Origin: Martelella lutilitoris
GTDB taxonomy: Bacteria > Pseudomonadota > Alphaproteobacteria > Rhizobiales > Rhizobiaceae
NCBI RefSeq assembly: GCF_005924265.1
Contig: NZ_VCLB01000004.1
Span: forward strand, 62,001-126,000
DNA: 64,000 bases
Direction of reading: 5' to 3'
Shown here: piece by piece, positions 35,837 through 44,552 of the stretch
How the letters are laid out: every line of letters starts with the position of its first letter
Position numbering within the stretch: position 1 is the first letter of the stretch
Position numbers and translations under genes: made by a program
The notes under the pieces: generated by a model
The model's input: the letters and a program-made list of their open reading frames with translations, nothing else
Told to the model about the DNA's origin: nothing
The model's database searches: none

Positions 35837-37609
35837 TCAAGCGTCGGCGCGCATGTCGGCCGGGTCGATGCCGGCGACGGAAACCGGCTTCTTCATCGCA
35901 TCGCGACGGAAGGGCTCGCCCAGTTCCTGGTTGAGCACGACCTCGATGAAGGTGGTTTTCTTCTCCTTCATCTGCCGCTCGATCGCCTTGTCGAGTTCGG
36001 CCGAAAGCGCCTCCATCGTGCTCACCTGCACGCCCTCCACGCCGCAGGCCTTGGCGATGTCGGCATAGCGCACATCAAGCGAGAGTTCGGTTCCGACGAA
36101 GTTGTCATCGAACCACAGCGTCGTGTTGCGCTTTTCCGCGCCCCACTGATAGTTGCGGAAAATGACCATGGTGATCGCCGGCCAGTGCTCGCGCTTCAGC
36201 GAGACCATCTCGTTCATGGAGATGCCGAAGGCGCCATCGCCGGCAAAGCCGATCACCGGCGTATTCGGCTGGCCGATCTTGGCGCCGGTAATGGCCGGAA
36301 AGCCGTAGCCGCAGGGGCCGAAGAGGCCGGGCGCCAGATATTTGCGGCCAGCCTCGAAGGTCGGGTAGGCATTGCCGATCGCGCAGTTATTGCCGATATC
36401 CGAGGTGATGATCGCGTCCTTCGGCATGGCCTTCTGAATAGCGCGCCAGGCCATGCGCGGGCTCATGCGTTCCGGCTCGCGGTCACGGGCACGCTCGTTC
36501 CAGGTGGTGCCGGGATCATCCTCCTCATGGTCAAGCGAGGTCAGTTCCTGCGCCCAGGCGGACTTGGTCTTGGCGATCAGCGCCTTGCGTTCATCACGAT
36601 CGACATCGCCCGCCGTGCCGGAGAGCCGGTCAAGAATGCCGGTCGCCACCTTCTTGCTGTCGCCGACAATGCCGACGGTCACCTTCTTGGTGAGCCCGAT
36701 GCGGTCAGGATTGATATCGACCTGGATGATTTCCGCATCCTTCGGCCAGTAGTCGATGCCGTAACCCGGCAGCGTGGAGAAGGGATTGAGGCGGGTGCCG
36801 AGCGCCAGCACCACATCGGCCTTGGCGATCAGTTCCATCGCCGCCTTGGAGCCGTTATAGCCGAGCGGGCCGGCAAACAGCGGATGAGAGCCCGGAAAGG
36901 CATCATTGTGCTGGTAGCCGACACAGACCGGGGCATCGAGCCGTTCGGCAAGTGCCTTCGAGGCTTCGATCGCGCCGCCGAGGACAACGCCCGCGCCATT
37001 GAGGATGACCGGGAACTTCGCCTTGCTCAAGAGCTCGGCCGCGCGGTCAACCGCTTCCTCTCCGCCGGCGGGACGCTCGAATTCGACGATGGCCGGCAGT
37101 TCGATATCGATGACCTGGGTCCAGAAATCGCGCGGCACATTGATCTGCGCCGGGCCGCAGGCGCGCTTGGCCTTCAGGATCACGCGGTTCAAGACTTCGG
37201 CGATGCGGGTCGGGTCGCGCACCTCTTCCTGATAGGCGACCATGTCCTTGAACAGGGCCATCTGCTCGACTTCCTGGAAGCCGCCCTGCCCCATGGTCTT
37301 GTTGGCGGCCTGCGGGGTGACGACCAGAAGCGGCGTGTGGTTCCAGTAGGCCGTCTTCACCGGCGTCACCAGCGAGGTGATGCCGGGGCCGTTCTGGGCC
37401 ACAACCATCGACATGCGGCCCGTGGCGCGCGAATAGCCGTCAGCCATCATCCCGGCATTGCACTCATGGGCGCAGTCCCAGAACGTGATGCCGGCGCGCG
37501 GAAACAGGTCGGAAATCGGCATCATCGCCGAACCGATAATGCCGAAGGCATGCTGGATGCCGTGCATTTGCAGGACTTTGACGAAGGCTTCCTCGGTGGT
37601 CATTTTCAT
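35837..37609 (-). CDS. xsc: Sulfoacetaldehyde acetyltransferase
   Basis: A 590-residue thiamine-diphosphate enzyme that cleaves sulfoacetaldehyde with phosphate to acetyl phosphate and sulfite, the desulfonation step for taurine and isethionate. The N terminus (MKMTTEEAFVKVLQMHGIQHAFGIIGSAMMPISDLFP) and ECNAGMMADGYSRATGRMSMVVAQNGPGITSLVTPVKTAYWNHTP are characteristic of Xsc rather than acetolactate synthase. The ThDP motif is GDGAFGISMNEM..NYQWGAEKRN. Start chosen at 37609, where GGAGAGGAG precedes the ATG; the longer frame is antisense overlap. It follows the GMC dehydrogenase by 47 bases. Confidence 0.95.
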   Translation of the reverse strand: MKMTTEEAFVKVLQMHGIQHAFGIIGSAMMPISDLFPRAGITFWDCAHECNAGMMADGYSRATGRMSMVVAQNGPGITSLVTPVKTAYWNHTPLLVVTPQAANKTMGQGGFQEVEQMALFKDMVAYQEEVRDPTRIAEVLNRVILKAKRACGPAQINVPRDFWTQVIDIELPAIVEFERPAGGEEAVDRAAELLSKAKFPVILNGAGVVLGGAIEASKALAERLDAPVCVGYQHNDAFPGSHPLFAGPLGYNGSKAAMELIAKADVVLALGTRLNPFSTLPGYGIDYWPKDAEIIQVDINPDRIGLTKKVTVGIVGDSKKVATGILDRLSGTAGDVDRDERKALIAKTKSAWAQELTSLDHEEDDPGTTWNERARDREPERMSPRMAWRAIQKAMPKDAIITSDIGNNCAIGNAYPTFEAGRKYLAPGLFGPCGYGFPAITGAKIGQPNTPVIGFAGDGAFGISMNEMVSLKREHWPAITMVIFRNYQWGAEKRNTTLWFDDNFVGTELSLDVRYADIAKACGVEGVQVSTMEALSAELDKAIERQMKEKKTTFIEVVLNQELGEPFRRDAMKKPVSVAGIDPADMRADA

Positions 37610-37656
37610 CGGGTTTCTCCTCTCCGATTTTTCGAAATCGTGTTGTCGGTAGCCTT

Positions 37657-39273
37657 TCAGGCGGAGCGCCGCGCGTCCTCGCGCACGAGATCGCTCAGTT
37701 TCTCGCCGATCATGATCGCCGGCGCATTGGTGTTGCCGGAGACGATTTCCGGCATGATCGAGCAATCGGCGACGCGCAGGCCCTGAACGCCGCGAACCCG
37801 CAGACGCTCGTCCACCACGGCGCGCTCGTCCTGGCCCATGCGGCAGGTGCCGGTCGGATGATAGATCGTCGTCGAATAGTCGCGCGTCCAGGCGAGCGTG
37901 CCCTCGTAATCATCCATCGCCAGGTCGCTTGAGGGCCGGAACTCCTCGGAAATCTTCGAGTTGAGCGGCGCCTGGCGGGCGATGCGGCGGGCAATGCGCA
38001 CGCCTTCGACAACAGTGCGTCGATCCGTCTCGGTCGAAAGATAATGGGGATGGATCTTCGGATAGGTGCGCGGATCCGGGCCGTTCAGCACGATCTCGCC
38101 CCGGCTCTCGGGCCTCAACTGGCAGACCGACATGGTGAAGGCGGAAAAGGGATGAACCCCCTCGCCCGGACTGTCCGCCGACCAGGGCTGGACGTGAAAC
38201 TGGATATCGGGCGTCGCCACATGGTCGCCGGTGCGCAGGAAGCCGGTCGCAAGGCTCGCCGCCATGGTCATCGGGCCTGCGCGGAAGAGCGCATATTTGA
38301 GCGCGATCCGTGCCTGGTTGAACAGCGAACGCACCTCGTCATTCAGCGTCGGCTCGTTGCATTTGAACACGAGGCGGGCCTGAAGATGGTCCTGCAGATT
38401 GCGACCGACATCCGGGGAATGGCGGACGACCTCGATGCCGTTCCTCTTCAGTTGCTCGGCATCGCCGATGCCGGAGAGCATCAGAAGCTGCGGCGAATTG
38501 ATCGCGCCGGAAGACAGGATCACCTCGCGCCGCGCCGTGACCAGCGCCTCGTTCTTACCGCCCGAAAGATAGCGCACGCCCGTGGCTCTGCCGTTCTCGA
38601 TCACCACCTTTTCCACCAGCGCGCCGGTGACGACCGTAAGGTTCGGCCGCTTTCGCGCGGGTTTGAGAAAGGCGACGGCGGACGAACAGCGCCGCCCCTT
38701 GCGGGCCGTCAGCTGGAAATAGCCGACGCCCTCCTGCGTGGCGCCGTTGTAATCGGGATTGAAGGGATAGCCTTCCGCGGTGGCGGCCGCCACCCAGGCA
38801 TCGCAGATCGGCCGCTGCAGGCGCATGTTGGAGACGGAAAGCTCGCCTTCCGTGCCATGATACTCGTCCGCGCCGCGCTCCTGGCTCTCCGAGCGCTTGA
38901 ACAGCGGCAGCACGTCTTCCCAGCTCCAGCCGGCATTGCCCATCTGCGCCCAGCGGTCGTAGTCCTCCTTCTGGCCGCGCACATAGAGCAGGCCGTTGAG
39001 CGAGGACGAGCCGCCGAGCACCTTGCCGCGCGGCCAGTCAAGCGAACGGCCGTTGAGGCCCGGGTCCGGTTCGGTCTTGTAGCACCAGTCGACGGATGGA
39101 TTGTGCATCATGCGAAAATAGCCGACGGGGATATGGATCCACGGGTTCCAGTCCGAGGGCCCGGCCTCCAGCAGCACGACGCGCACCTCAGGATCCGCGC
39201 TCAGCCTGTTGGCGATCACACAGCCGGCCGAGCCCGCGCCGACAATCACATAATCCGCTTCCAGCCGCTCCAT
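37657..39273 (-). CDS. iseJ: GMC-family flavoprotein dehydrogenase, probable isethionate dehydrogenase
   Basis: A 538-residue choline-dehydrogenase-like FAD enzyme. The ADP-binding motif is VGAGSAGCVIANRL (residues 11-24). GMC signature 1 is PRGKVLGGSSSLNGLLYVRG and signature 2 is ILSSGAINSPQLLMLSGIG. The catalytic His lies in HPTGTCRMG. AGGGGGG precedes the ATG at 39273. Family enzymes oxidise alcohols; the direct junction with xsc and the divergent TRAP importer match the arrangement described for isethionate degradation, so oxidation of isethionate to sulfoacetaldehyde is the best inference. Choline or another alcohol cannot be excluded by sequence alone. Confidence 0.75.
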   Translation of the reverse strand: MERLEADYVIVGAGSAGCVIANRLSADPEVRVVLLEAGPSDWNPWIHIPVGYFRMMHNPSVDWCYKTEPDPGLNGRSLDWPRGKVLGGSSSLNGLLYVRGQKEDYDRWAQMGNAGWSWEDVLPLFKRSESQERGADEYHGTEGELSVSNMRLQRPICDAWVAAATAEGYPFNPDYNGATQEGVGYFQLTARKGRRCSSAVAFLKPARKRPNLTVVTGALVEKVVIENGRATGVRYLSGGKNEALVTARREVILSSGAINSPQLLMLSGIGDAEQLKRNGIEVVRHSPDVGRNLQDHLQARLVFKCNEPTLNDEVRSLFNQARIALKYALFRAGPMTMAASLATGFLRTGDHVATPDIQFHVQPWSADSPGEGVHPFSAFTMSVCQLRPESRGEIVLNGPDPRTYPKIHPHYLSTETDRRTVVEGVRIARRIARQAPLNSKISEEFRPSSDLAMDDYEGTLAWTRDYSTTIYHPTGTCRMGQDERAVVDERLRVRGVQGLRVADCSIMPEIVSGNTNAPAIMIGEKLSDLVREDARRSA

Positions 39274-39317
39274 GAGCCCCCCTCTAGCCCTGAATTGACA
39301 AAATGCAACGAAATCTC

Positions 39318-39360
39318 CTTGCAAGAACAGTCGATATATGATTGAAATCGATACTGCAAG
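39318..39360. promoter_or_regulatory. Nested inverted repeats in the iseJ-TRAP divergent promoter
   Basis: The outer dyad CTTGCA (39318-39323) / TGCAAG (39355-39360) encloses an AT-rich core with two TCGATA copies (39331, 39348) and CAGT / ACTG edges. The 114-base gap serves both divergent operons, so this is a candidate binding site for the IclR-type regulator encoded downstream. Confidence 0.4.
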
Positions 39361-39387
39361 TCTCATTTTTTCAGAGGGAGGGAAGAA

Positions 39388-40623
39388 ATGACGGGACTGA
39401 ATGAGAAACTGCGTGGCATTTCGCGACGCGATCTTTTCAAGCTTTCAGGGAAATTCGGATTGAGCTCGACGCTTCTGGCGGCAAGCTCGATGGCAGGCGT
39501 GGTAACGCTGCCGCGCCTGGCACAGGCGGTCGAATCCACCTATGAGAAGCGCTTTTCCAAGGAGCCGAAATACACGCTGAAATACGGCGCATCCGGTTTC
39601 AACGCGCGTAACCTGATGATCGAGCGTGCCGGCTGCCTGGAGTTCGCCCGCGATCTTGAATCGCGCACCGACGGTCTCGTCCGCGTCGAATTCATCGGCG
39701 ACAACCAGATCTGCGGACAGCTGAACTGCGTTGAGAAGACCCAGCTCGGCATTATCGACATCTATGCCGCCTCGACCCAGAACTCGGCCGGCGGCGCGCC
39801 CTACCTGAACGTGCTGGACTATGCCTACATGTTCCCGGGCCGGGCCTCGCAGTATCACTTCCTTTATAGCCCCGGTTCCCAGCGCATCCTGCGCGACCCG
39901 CTGGAAAAGCGCCACGGGCTGAAATTCCTGTTCTCGCATTGCGAACTGCGCGGCATCCAGCTCGGCCTCAAATATCAGGACAAGCCGACGGTGACCAAGC
40001 TGGAGGAGCTCTTCGGCACCAAGAACCGCGTGACCGGCACCCAGCTCGGCCGCATCGCCATGCAGCTTCTGAACCTCAACCCGGTTCCCATCGCATGGGA
40101 GGAAACGCTCGACGGCCTGAAGCAAGGCCTGATCGATGGCGCGGAAACCTGGGCTTCGGCCGTGGCCTACGCCAACATGTCGCCGGTCGTCTCGCAGTCG
40201 GTCGACCTCAAATTCTTCTGCGGCACGGAGCATACCTCCATGTCTTCCAAGGTGTTCGACAGCTTCGAACCGGACGTGCAGGACGCGGTGATGGAATCGT
40301 CCTATCTGACGCAGGTGCAGATCCAGGCGGCGAATGAAGCGGCGCTGGTCAAGACCGTCGGCTTTTCCGACCCGCAACTTCCGGGCACCATCTTCGACGA
40401 ATACAATGTTCGCCCGGCCTTCCTGCCCGACGAGCAGATCAAGATGGCGGAAGAGATGTGCTCGCCGGAATATAATCCCGAGCCCTGGGCACAGTGGCGC
40501 GAGCGGCTCAACAACTGGGCCGGCGGCATCGACACCTATGCAGAGATCAGCGCCATCGCCCGCGAAGTGCCGGCCGACATGAAACCGGAGAATGTCGAGC
40601 CCCGCCGCTGGTGGAAAAGCTGA
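39388..40623 (+). CDS. TRAP transporter solute-binding protein (DctP family), Tat-exported
   Basis: A 411-residue periplasmic binding protein. The N terminus carries a twin-arginine signal (SRRDLFK, residues 12-18, then a hydrophobic stretch to AQAVES), which is less usual than Sec for this family. The body shows DctP features: LMIERAGCLEFARDLESRTDGLVRVEFIGDNQICGQLNCVEKTQLGIIDI, the family Arg region, and WEETLDGLKQGLIDGAETWASAVAYANM. GAGGGAGG precedes the ATG. It is the first gene of the rightward operon P-Q-M-regulator. By context the ligand is a C2 sulfonate such as isethionate. Confidence 0.88.
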   Translation: MTGLNEKLRGISRRDLFKLSGKFGLSSTLLAASSMAGVVTLPRLAQAVESTYEKRFSKEPKYTLKYGASGFNARNLMIERAGCLEFARDLESRTDGLVRVEFIGDNQICGQLNCVEKTQLGIIDIYAASTQNSAGGAPYLNVLDYAYMFPGRASQYHFLYSPGSQRILRDPLEKRHGLKFLFSHCELRGIQLGLKYQDKPTVTKLEELFGTKNRVTGTQLGRIAMQLLNLNPVPIAWEETLDGLKQGLIDGAETWASAVAYANMSPVVSQSVDLKFFCGTEHTSMSSKVFDSFEPDVQDAVMESSYLTQVQIQAANEAALVKTVGFSDPQLPGTIFDEYNVRPAFLPDEQIKMAEEMCSPEYNPEPWAQWRERLNNWAGGIDTYAEISAIAREVPADMKPENVEPRRWWKS

Positions 40624-40645
40624 TCGCTGATCGGCCATGAGATGA

Positions 40646-40680
40646 AAACAGCCGGCATTCGGGAGGGATGCCGGCTGTTT
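40646..40680 (+). terminator. Intercistronic stem-loop between TRAP P and Q genes
   Basis: A 13-base perfect stem AAACAGCCGGCAT / ATGCCGGCTGTTT with a 9-base loop lies 22 bases after the binding-protein stop. Such hairpins commonly make the binding protein more abundant than the membrane subunits by partial termination or mRNA protection. Confidence 0.6.
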
Positions 40681-40742
40681 GCGACTATCGCCGCCCGCCC
40701 CCCGGGGCCGCAAAGCCGGCGAAAACATCATTTTGGGAGGAG

Positions 40743-41417
40743 ATGACGTTGGTGACGTTGTTGAACGAAGCCTGGTCGATTATTGCCGCGATCCCGAGCT
40801 GGGATTCCTGGACGATAAGCGAGACCCTGGGCACGAATGGCGCCTGGCTCGTGGGCCTTGTCGTCACGCTTCTCGGCGGCCTCCTGGTTGCCGTTCTCTA
40901 TGCGCGCTTTCCCGCGCTTGAAAATCACTTCGAAAAATCGGTGATGATCTGGTCCTATCTGCTGATCGCCGCGATCATCGGCGTCGAGGTGGTCCGCCGT
41001 TTCGTCTTCTCGGTCCAGGCGCCATGGTCAACGACGCTGCCGCCCTTCCTCTTCCTGATCATGAGCTGGGCGGGCTGCGCCTATAATCTCAAATTCCGCA
41101 ATCACTTAAGTTTTGCCGAGTTCCGTTCGATGATGCCGCGAACGTTCCAGTTCGCCTGCCTCGTCTTCGACGCCGTGCTCTGGCTCACCTTCTCCTGGGT
41201 CGTCGTCGTCACCTCGACGCGGGTCGTGTTCAATTCGGCGGCCAATTTCCAGATCCTGCTCGGCACCGACAATGTCATGCAATGGTGGCTGCTCATCTCC
41301 GTGCCCATCAGCTTCATCCTGATTGCCGGGCGGGCAATCGAGAACCTTGCGATCGATTACCGCAGATACAAGAACGGCGCCGATCTCATTTCCGCGTCGG
41401 CGCAATTCGGCGATTGA
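40743..41417 (+). CDS. TRAP transporter small permease (DctQ family)
   Basis: A 224-residue four-helix membrane subunit. Hydrophobic segments: LVGLVVTLLGGLLVAVLYARF, VMIWSYLLIAAIIGVEVV, LPPFLFLIMSWAGCAYNLKF and LLISVPISFILIAGRAIENL. The RNHLSF-type cytoplasmic motif after the second third matches the DctQ family. GGGAGGAG precedes the ATG at 40743, which sets the start. It pairs with the large permease 9 bases downstream to form the membrane part of the importer. Confidence 0.87.
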   Translation: MTLVTLLNEAWSIIAAIPSWDSWTISETLGTNGAWLVGLVVTLLGGLLVAVLYARFPALENHFEKSVMIWSYLLIAAIIGVEVVRRFVFSVQAPWSTTLPPFLFLIMSWAGCAYNLKFRNHLSFAEFRSMMPRTFQFACLVFDAVLWLTFSWVVVVTSTRVVFNSAANFQILLGTDNVMQWWLLISVPISFILIAGRAIENLAIDYRRYKNGADLISASAQFGD

Positions 41418-41426
41418 GGAGACCCC

Positions 41427-42788
41427 ATGTCAGACTCTCTTCTGGTTACCTTGATCTCGCTCGGCGCGACCGGCTTCTTTCTCATCGGCGTTCCCGTGCT
41501 CCTCGTCATCGGCCTTTGGGTGATCGGCATGAGCATGATGCTTGGCCTGCCGCTCGACAATCTCGGCTCCGCGCTGTCGGATGTCTTCACCGACGGTTTC
41601 GCGCTTCTGGCCATGCCGCTCTTCATCCTCACCGGCGACCTGATCAACCAGTCCGGCATCGCAAGGCGCATGTCCGATTTCGCCTATTCCTGCCTCGGCT
41701 GGCTGCGCGGCGGTCTCGCCATGGCGGCGATCGGCGCCTGCGGCCTGTTTGCCGCCATTTCCGGTTCGAACTCGGCGACGACGGCGACGATCGGCGCCAT
41801 GCTGCATCCGGAGATGAAGAAGGGCGGCTATGACGAGCGCTTTTCGGCGGCGACGGCGGCAGCCGGCGGCACGCTCGGCATCATCATTCCGCCGTCGATC
41901 ATCTTCATCGTCTACGGCTTCCTGATGAACCTGCCGATCTCCGATCTATTCGTCGCCGGCATCATTCCGGGCCTTCTCATGGGCCTTTCGATGATGTTCT
42001 TCTGCTGGCTGATCTGCCGGAAGAACGGCTGGGGCCACATCATCGCGCTGGAGCCGTCCCGCATCCTGAAGACCGGCATCGGCTCATGGCTCGGCTTCTT
42101 CGCCATCGGCATCGTGCTCTGGGGCATCTACACCGGAAAATTCTCGCCGACGGAAGCGGCGGCTGTCACCGTCGGCTTCTGCGTACTGGTCGGTTTCCTG
42201 TCGCTGCCGTTGCACCGGATGATGGGCTCCCCTTCCGAAGACCGTCCCCCGAACGAGCGCGGCTATGCGGAAATGCTGGTGGTGCGCGGCTTCACGCCGA
42301 TCGACATCCCGTCGATCACCCTGCGCTCGGCCCAGATCACCGGCATTCTGGCGCCGCTGATCGCAATTTCGGTGGTCATGCAGCAGATCCTCTCGGTTCT
42401 GGGCGCCGAACAGGCGATCGGCGATTTCGTGCGCTCCATGGGCGGCTATTATCCGGTCCTCTTCACCGCCATGGCGCTGGTGTTCATCACCGGCATGGTC
42501 CTGGAAAGCCTGCCGACGACGATCATCATGGCGCCGATCCTCGCGCCGATTGCCGCCTCCATCGGCGTCGATCCGATCCAGTTCGCCGTGGTCTTCCTGA
42601 TCGGCGCGTCGATCGGCTTCATCACCCCGCCCTACGGCCTCAATCTTTATGTGGCCTCGGGCGTCACCGGCGTGTCCTATTTCCGCATACTGCGCTATAT
42701 CTACCCCTATATCGTCGCGCTGATTGCGGTTTGGGTCCTCGTCGCGCTTGTCCCGTCGCTCTCGACGATGCTAATCCCGCAGCGATGA
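41427..42788 (+). CDS. TRAP transporter large permease (DctM family)
   Basis: A 453-residue, roughly 12-helix permease. Family blocks: LFILTGDLINQSGIARRMSDFAYSCLGWLRGGLAMAAIGACGLFAAISGSNSATTATIGAMLHPEMKKGGYDERFSAATAAAGGTLGIIIPPSI and, near the end, IQFAVVFLIGASIGFITPPYGLNLYVASGVTGVSYFRILRYIYPY. It moves the bound solute using a sodium gradient. Length is standard. It is part of the P-Q-M operon, followed by the IclR regulator after 45 bases. Confidence 0.93.
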   Translation: MSDSLLVTLISLGATGFFLIGVPVLLVIGLWVIGMSMMLGLPLDNLGSALSDVFTDGFALLAMPLFILTGDLINQSGIARRMSDFAYSCLGWLRGGLAMAAIGACGLFAAISGSNSATTATIGAMLHPEMKKGGYDERFSAATAAAGGTLGIIIPPSIIFIVYGFLMNLPISDLFVAGIIPGLLMGLSMMFFCWLICRKNGWGHIIALEPSRILKTGIGSWLGFFAIGIVLWGIYTGKFSPTEAAAVTVGFCVLVGFLSLPLHRMMGSPSEDRPPNERGYAEMLVVRGFTPIDIPSITLRSAQITGILAPLIAISVVMQQILSVLGAEQAIGDFVRSMGGYYPVLFTAMALVFITGMVLESLPTTIIMAPILAPIAASIGVDPIQFAVVFLIGASIGFITPPYGLNLYVASGVTGVSYFRILRYIYPYIVALIAVWVLVALVPSLSTMLIPQR

Positions 42789-42833
42789 GCCGGCATTTCG
42801 CCAGATGAGATGAAAAGCGTTTGAGAGACGATA

Positions 42834-43613
42834 GTGGACGATCAAGCCAGGGACGGACAGATACCGACAAACCTCCGCCTTCTGCTGGTGCTCGAAGCAC
42901 TGGCGGAAGCCGGATCGCCCGTCACGCCGACCGAGGTGAACCAGACCCTCGGCCTGCCGAAGCCGACGATCCACCGGCTGTTCGCCACGCTTGAGGCCGA
43001 AGGCTTCATCCAGCGCGAGATCGACGGGCGCGGCTATTGCCCCGGCCGCAGGCTGCGGGTCATGTCGGCGGGCATCCTTTCCTCGCTCAGGATCAGGACC
43101 GCGCGCGTCGCGATCCTCACCGCGCTTGCCGAAGCGATCAACGAAACCTGCAACATCTCGCTGCCGGACCTCGACGCGATGATCTATCTGGAACGCGTCG
43201 AAACCAAATGGCCGCTCCGCATCCAGCTTCCGGTCGGCTCGCGCGTGCCGTTTTACTGCACGGCGAGCGGCAAGATGTATCTGAGTTCGCTCGAGCGCAA
43301 GCACCTGGAAAACTACCTGCGCGCGACCGAGCTTTCGCCGCGTGCGGCCAACACCATTACCGCCCCCGGCGATCTCGTGGCCGAACTCGACCGGGTGCGC
43401 GCGCGGGGCTATGCGACGGACAATGAGGAATTCATGGACGGCATGATCGCGGTCGCCGTTCCGATCCGCGACAGTTTCGGACGTCTCGTCTCCGCGCTTT
43501 CGTTTCACGCGCCGTTGCAGCGGCTTTCGCTGGATGAGGCGATCAACAATGTCGACCGCCTGAACGCCGCCGCCGACAAGCTCTCGGCGCTGATCAGCAC
43601 ATCCGACCTCTGA
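42834..43613 (+). CDS. IclR-family transcriptional regulator of the sulfonate cluster
   Basis: A 259-residue regulator starting with GTG. The N-terminal winged helix-turn-helix is NLRLLLVLEALAEAGSPVTPTEVNQTLGLPKPTIHRLFATLEAEGFIQR. The C-terminal IclR ligand domain has CNISLPDLDAMIYLERVETKWPLRIQLPVGSRVPFYCTASGKMYLSSL and DNEEFMDGMIAVAVPIRD. It is encoded at the end of the TRAP operon and divergent from iseJ-xsc, the position of IseR in isethionate clusters. It probably senses the substrate or sulfoacetaldehyde and controls the 39274-39387 promoters. Confidence 0.88.
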   Translation: MDDQARDGQIPTNLRLLLVLEALAEAGSPVTPTEVNQTLGLPKPTIHRLFATLEAEGFIQREIDGRGYCPGRRLRVMSAGILSSLRIRTARVAILTALAEAINETCNISLPDLDAMIYLERVETKWPLRIQLPVGSRVPFYCTASGKMYLSSLERKHLENYLRATELSPRAANTITAPGDLVAELDRVRARGYATDNEEFMDGMIAVAVPIRDSFGRLVSALSFHAPLQRLSLDEAINNVDRLNAAADKLSALISTSDL

Positions 43614-43718
43614 GGCGAAGGCCGGCGGCTCATTTGCCCGCCAGAAGCCGGAACGAAACAGCCGCCGCCCCTTGAGGGCGACGGCTGAGCCACGGCGCAC
43701 ACCGCTTGGTTTCAGCAA

Positions 43719-44384
43719 TCAGTTGTTCGGGTTGCCCATGCCGCGCGGCATCGGCTGCTGCTGGCCCTGGTTGCCGGCCGGGCCCTGGGCGAAGGGCCGC
43801 TGCGGACCGGCGCCGGGAACCGGCAGCTGCGAAACCGCGACCTTGCCGTCGCCATCGCTGTCGAGATACTGGAAGTGGCGCTCGAACATCGGGCGTCCGA
43901 CCTCGACCTGGAAGGCTTCGAACTCGTCCAGCGAGAGATAGCCGTCGCCGTTCTTGTCATACTGGCCGAGGTCGCCCATCATCTGCGGGCCAGCCGTCGG
44001 GGCTGCGCCGCGCGGGCCGTTGCCGGGCCCCGTTCCGGGACCGCGCATGCCGCCGGGACCGAAATCGCCCTGCGGGCCGCCGCGCTGGCCCTGCATCATG
44101 CCGCGGCCATAGGCGCTGTCGTCATTGCCGCGCATCGCCATTCGGCCGGGGCCCCTATTGCCCTGGGCGAAGCCGTTCTGGTCATTGCCGCGCTGCATCA
44201 TGCCCTGGCGACCACCGGGGCCTCTTGCCGCGCCCTGCGGGCCGTCGCAATCGGTCATCATCTGGCGGGGGCCCTGGCCGCGGCCGCCCCAGCTGTCGTC
44301 GGGACCGGCCGCGAGGGCGGGAACGGCAGCGCCGCCGATCAGTGCTGCAACCAGTCCTGCTGCGAAGATTGTTCTGCGTTTCAT
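43719..44384 (-). CDS. Secreted Gly/Met-rich EF-hand protein
   Basis: A 221-residue exported protein: signal peptide MKRRTIFAAGLVAALIGGAA with cleavage near AALA-AG, then a ~110-residue low-complexity part rich in Gly, Met, Arg and Gln (RGPGGRQGMMQRGNDQ-type units). Two EF-hand loops follow: DKNGDGYLSLDEF (143-155, complete) and DSDGDGKVAVSQL (175-187). The second has Gln at position 12 instead of Glu, so its Ca2+ affinity should be weak. AGGAG precedes the ATG. It is divergent from a two-component system across a TTGTATC/GATACAA dyad, suggesting control by it. Confidence 0.8.
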   Translation of the reverse strand: MKRRTIFAAGLVAALIGGAAVPALAAGPDDSWGGRGQGPRQMMTDCDGPQGAARGPGGRQGMMQRGNDQNGFAQGNRGPGRMAMRGNDDSAYGRGMMQGQRGGPQGDFGPGGMRGPGTGPGNGPRGAAPTAGPQMMGDLGQYDKNGDGYLSLDEFEAFQVEVGRPMFERHFQYLDSDGDGKVAVSQLPVPGAGPQRPFAQGPAGNQGQQQPMPRGMGNPNN

Positions 44385-44462
44385 GACATCGCTCCTTTCG
44401 ATCTGTCGATGTCGCCAATCTGACGCTCCTGTGTCGCAGCATGATGCCGGGAGGGCGCTTTA

Positions 44463-44500
44463 TTGTATCCAATGGTCGCAAGGCCTTCCGCCTGATACAA
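44463..44500. promoter_or_regulatory. Inverted repeat in the EF-hand / two-component divergent region
   Basis: TTGTATC (44463-44469) and GATACAA (44494-44500) form a perfect 7-base dyad with a 24-base spacer, located 53 bases before the response-regulator ATG. It is a candidate operator for the adjacent response regulator. Confidence 0.4.
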
Positions 44501-44552
44501 AACGTGACACTGTTTTGCGCAACGGCTCGCGTGACTGCGCTAAGGTGAGGCT

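Noticed and set aside
37657-39273. Choline dehydrogenase betA
   Set aside because: The GMC fold fits, but there are no bet genes nearby and it adjoins xsc and a TRAP importer, so isethionate dehydrogenase is a better context-based call.
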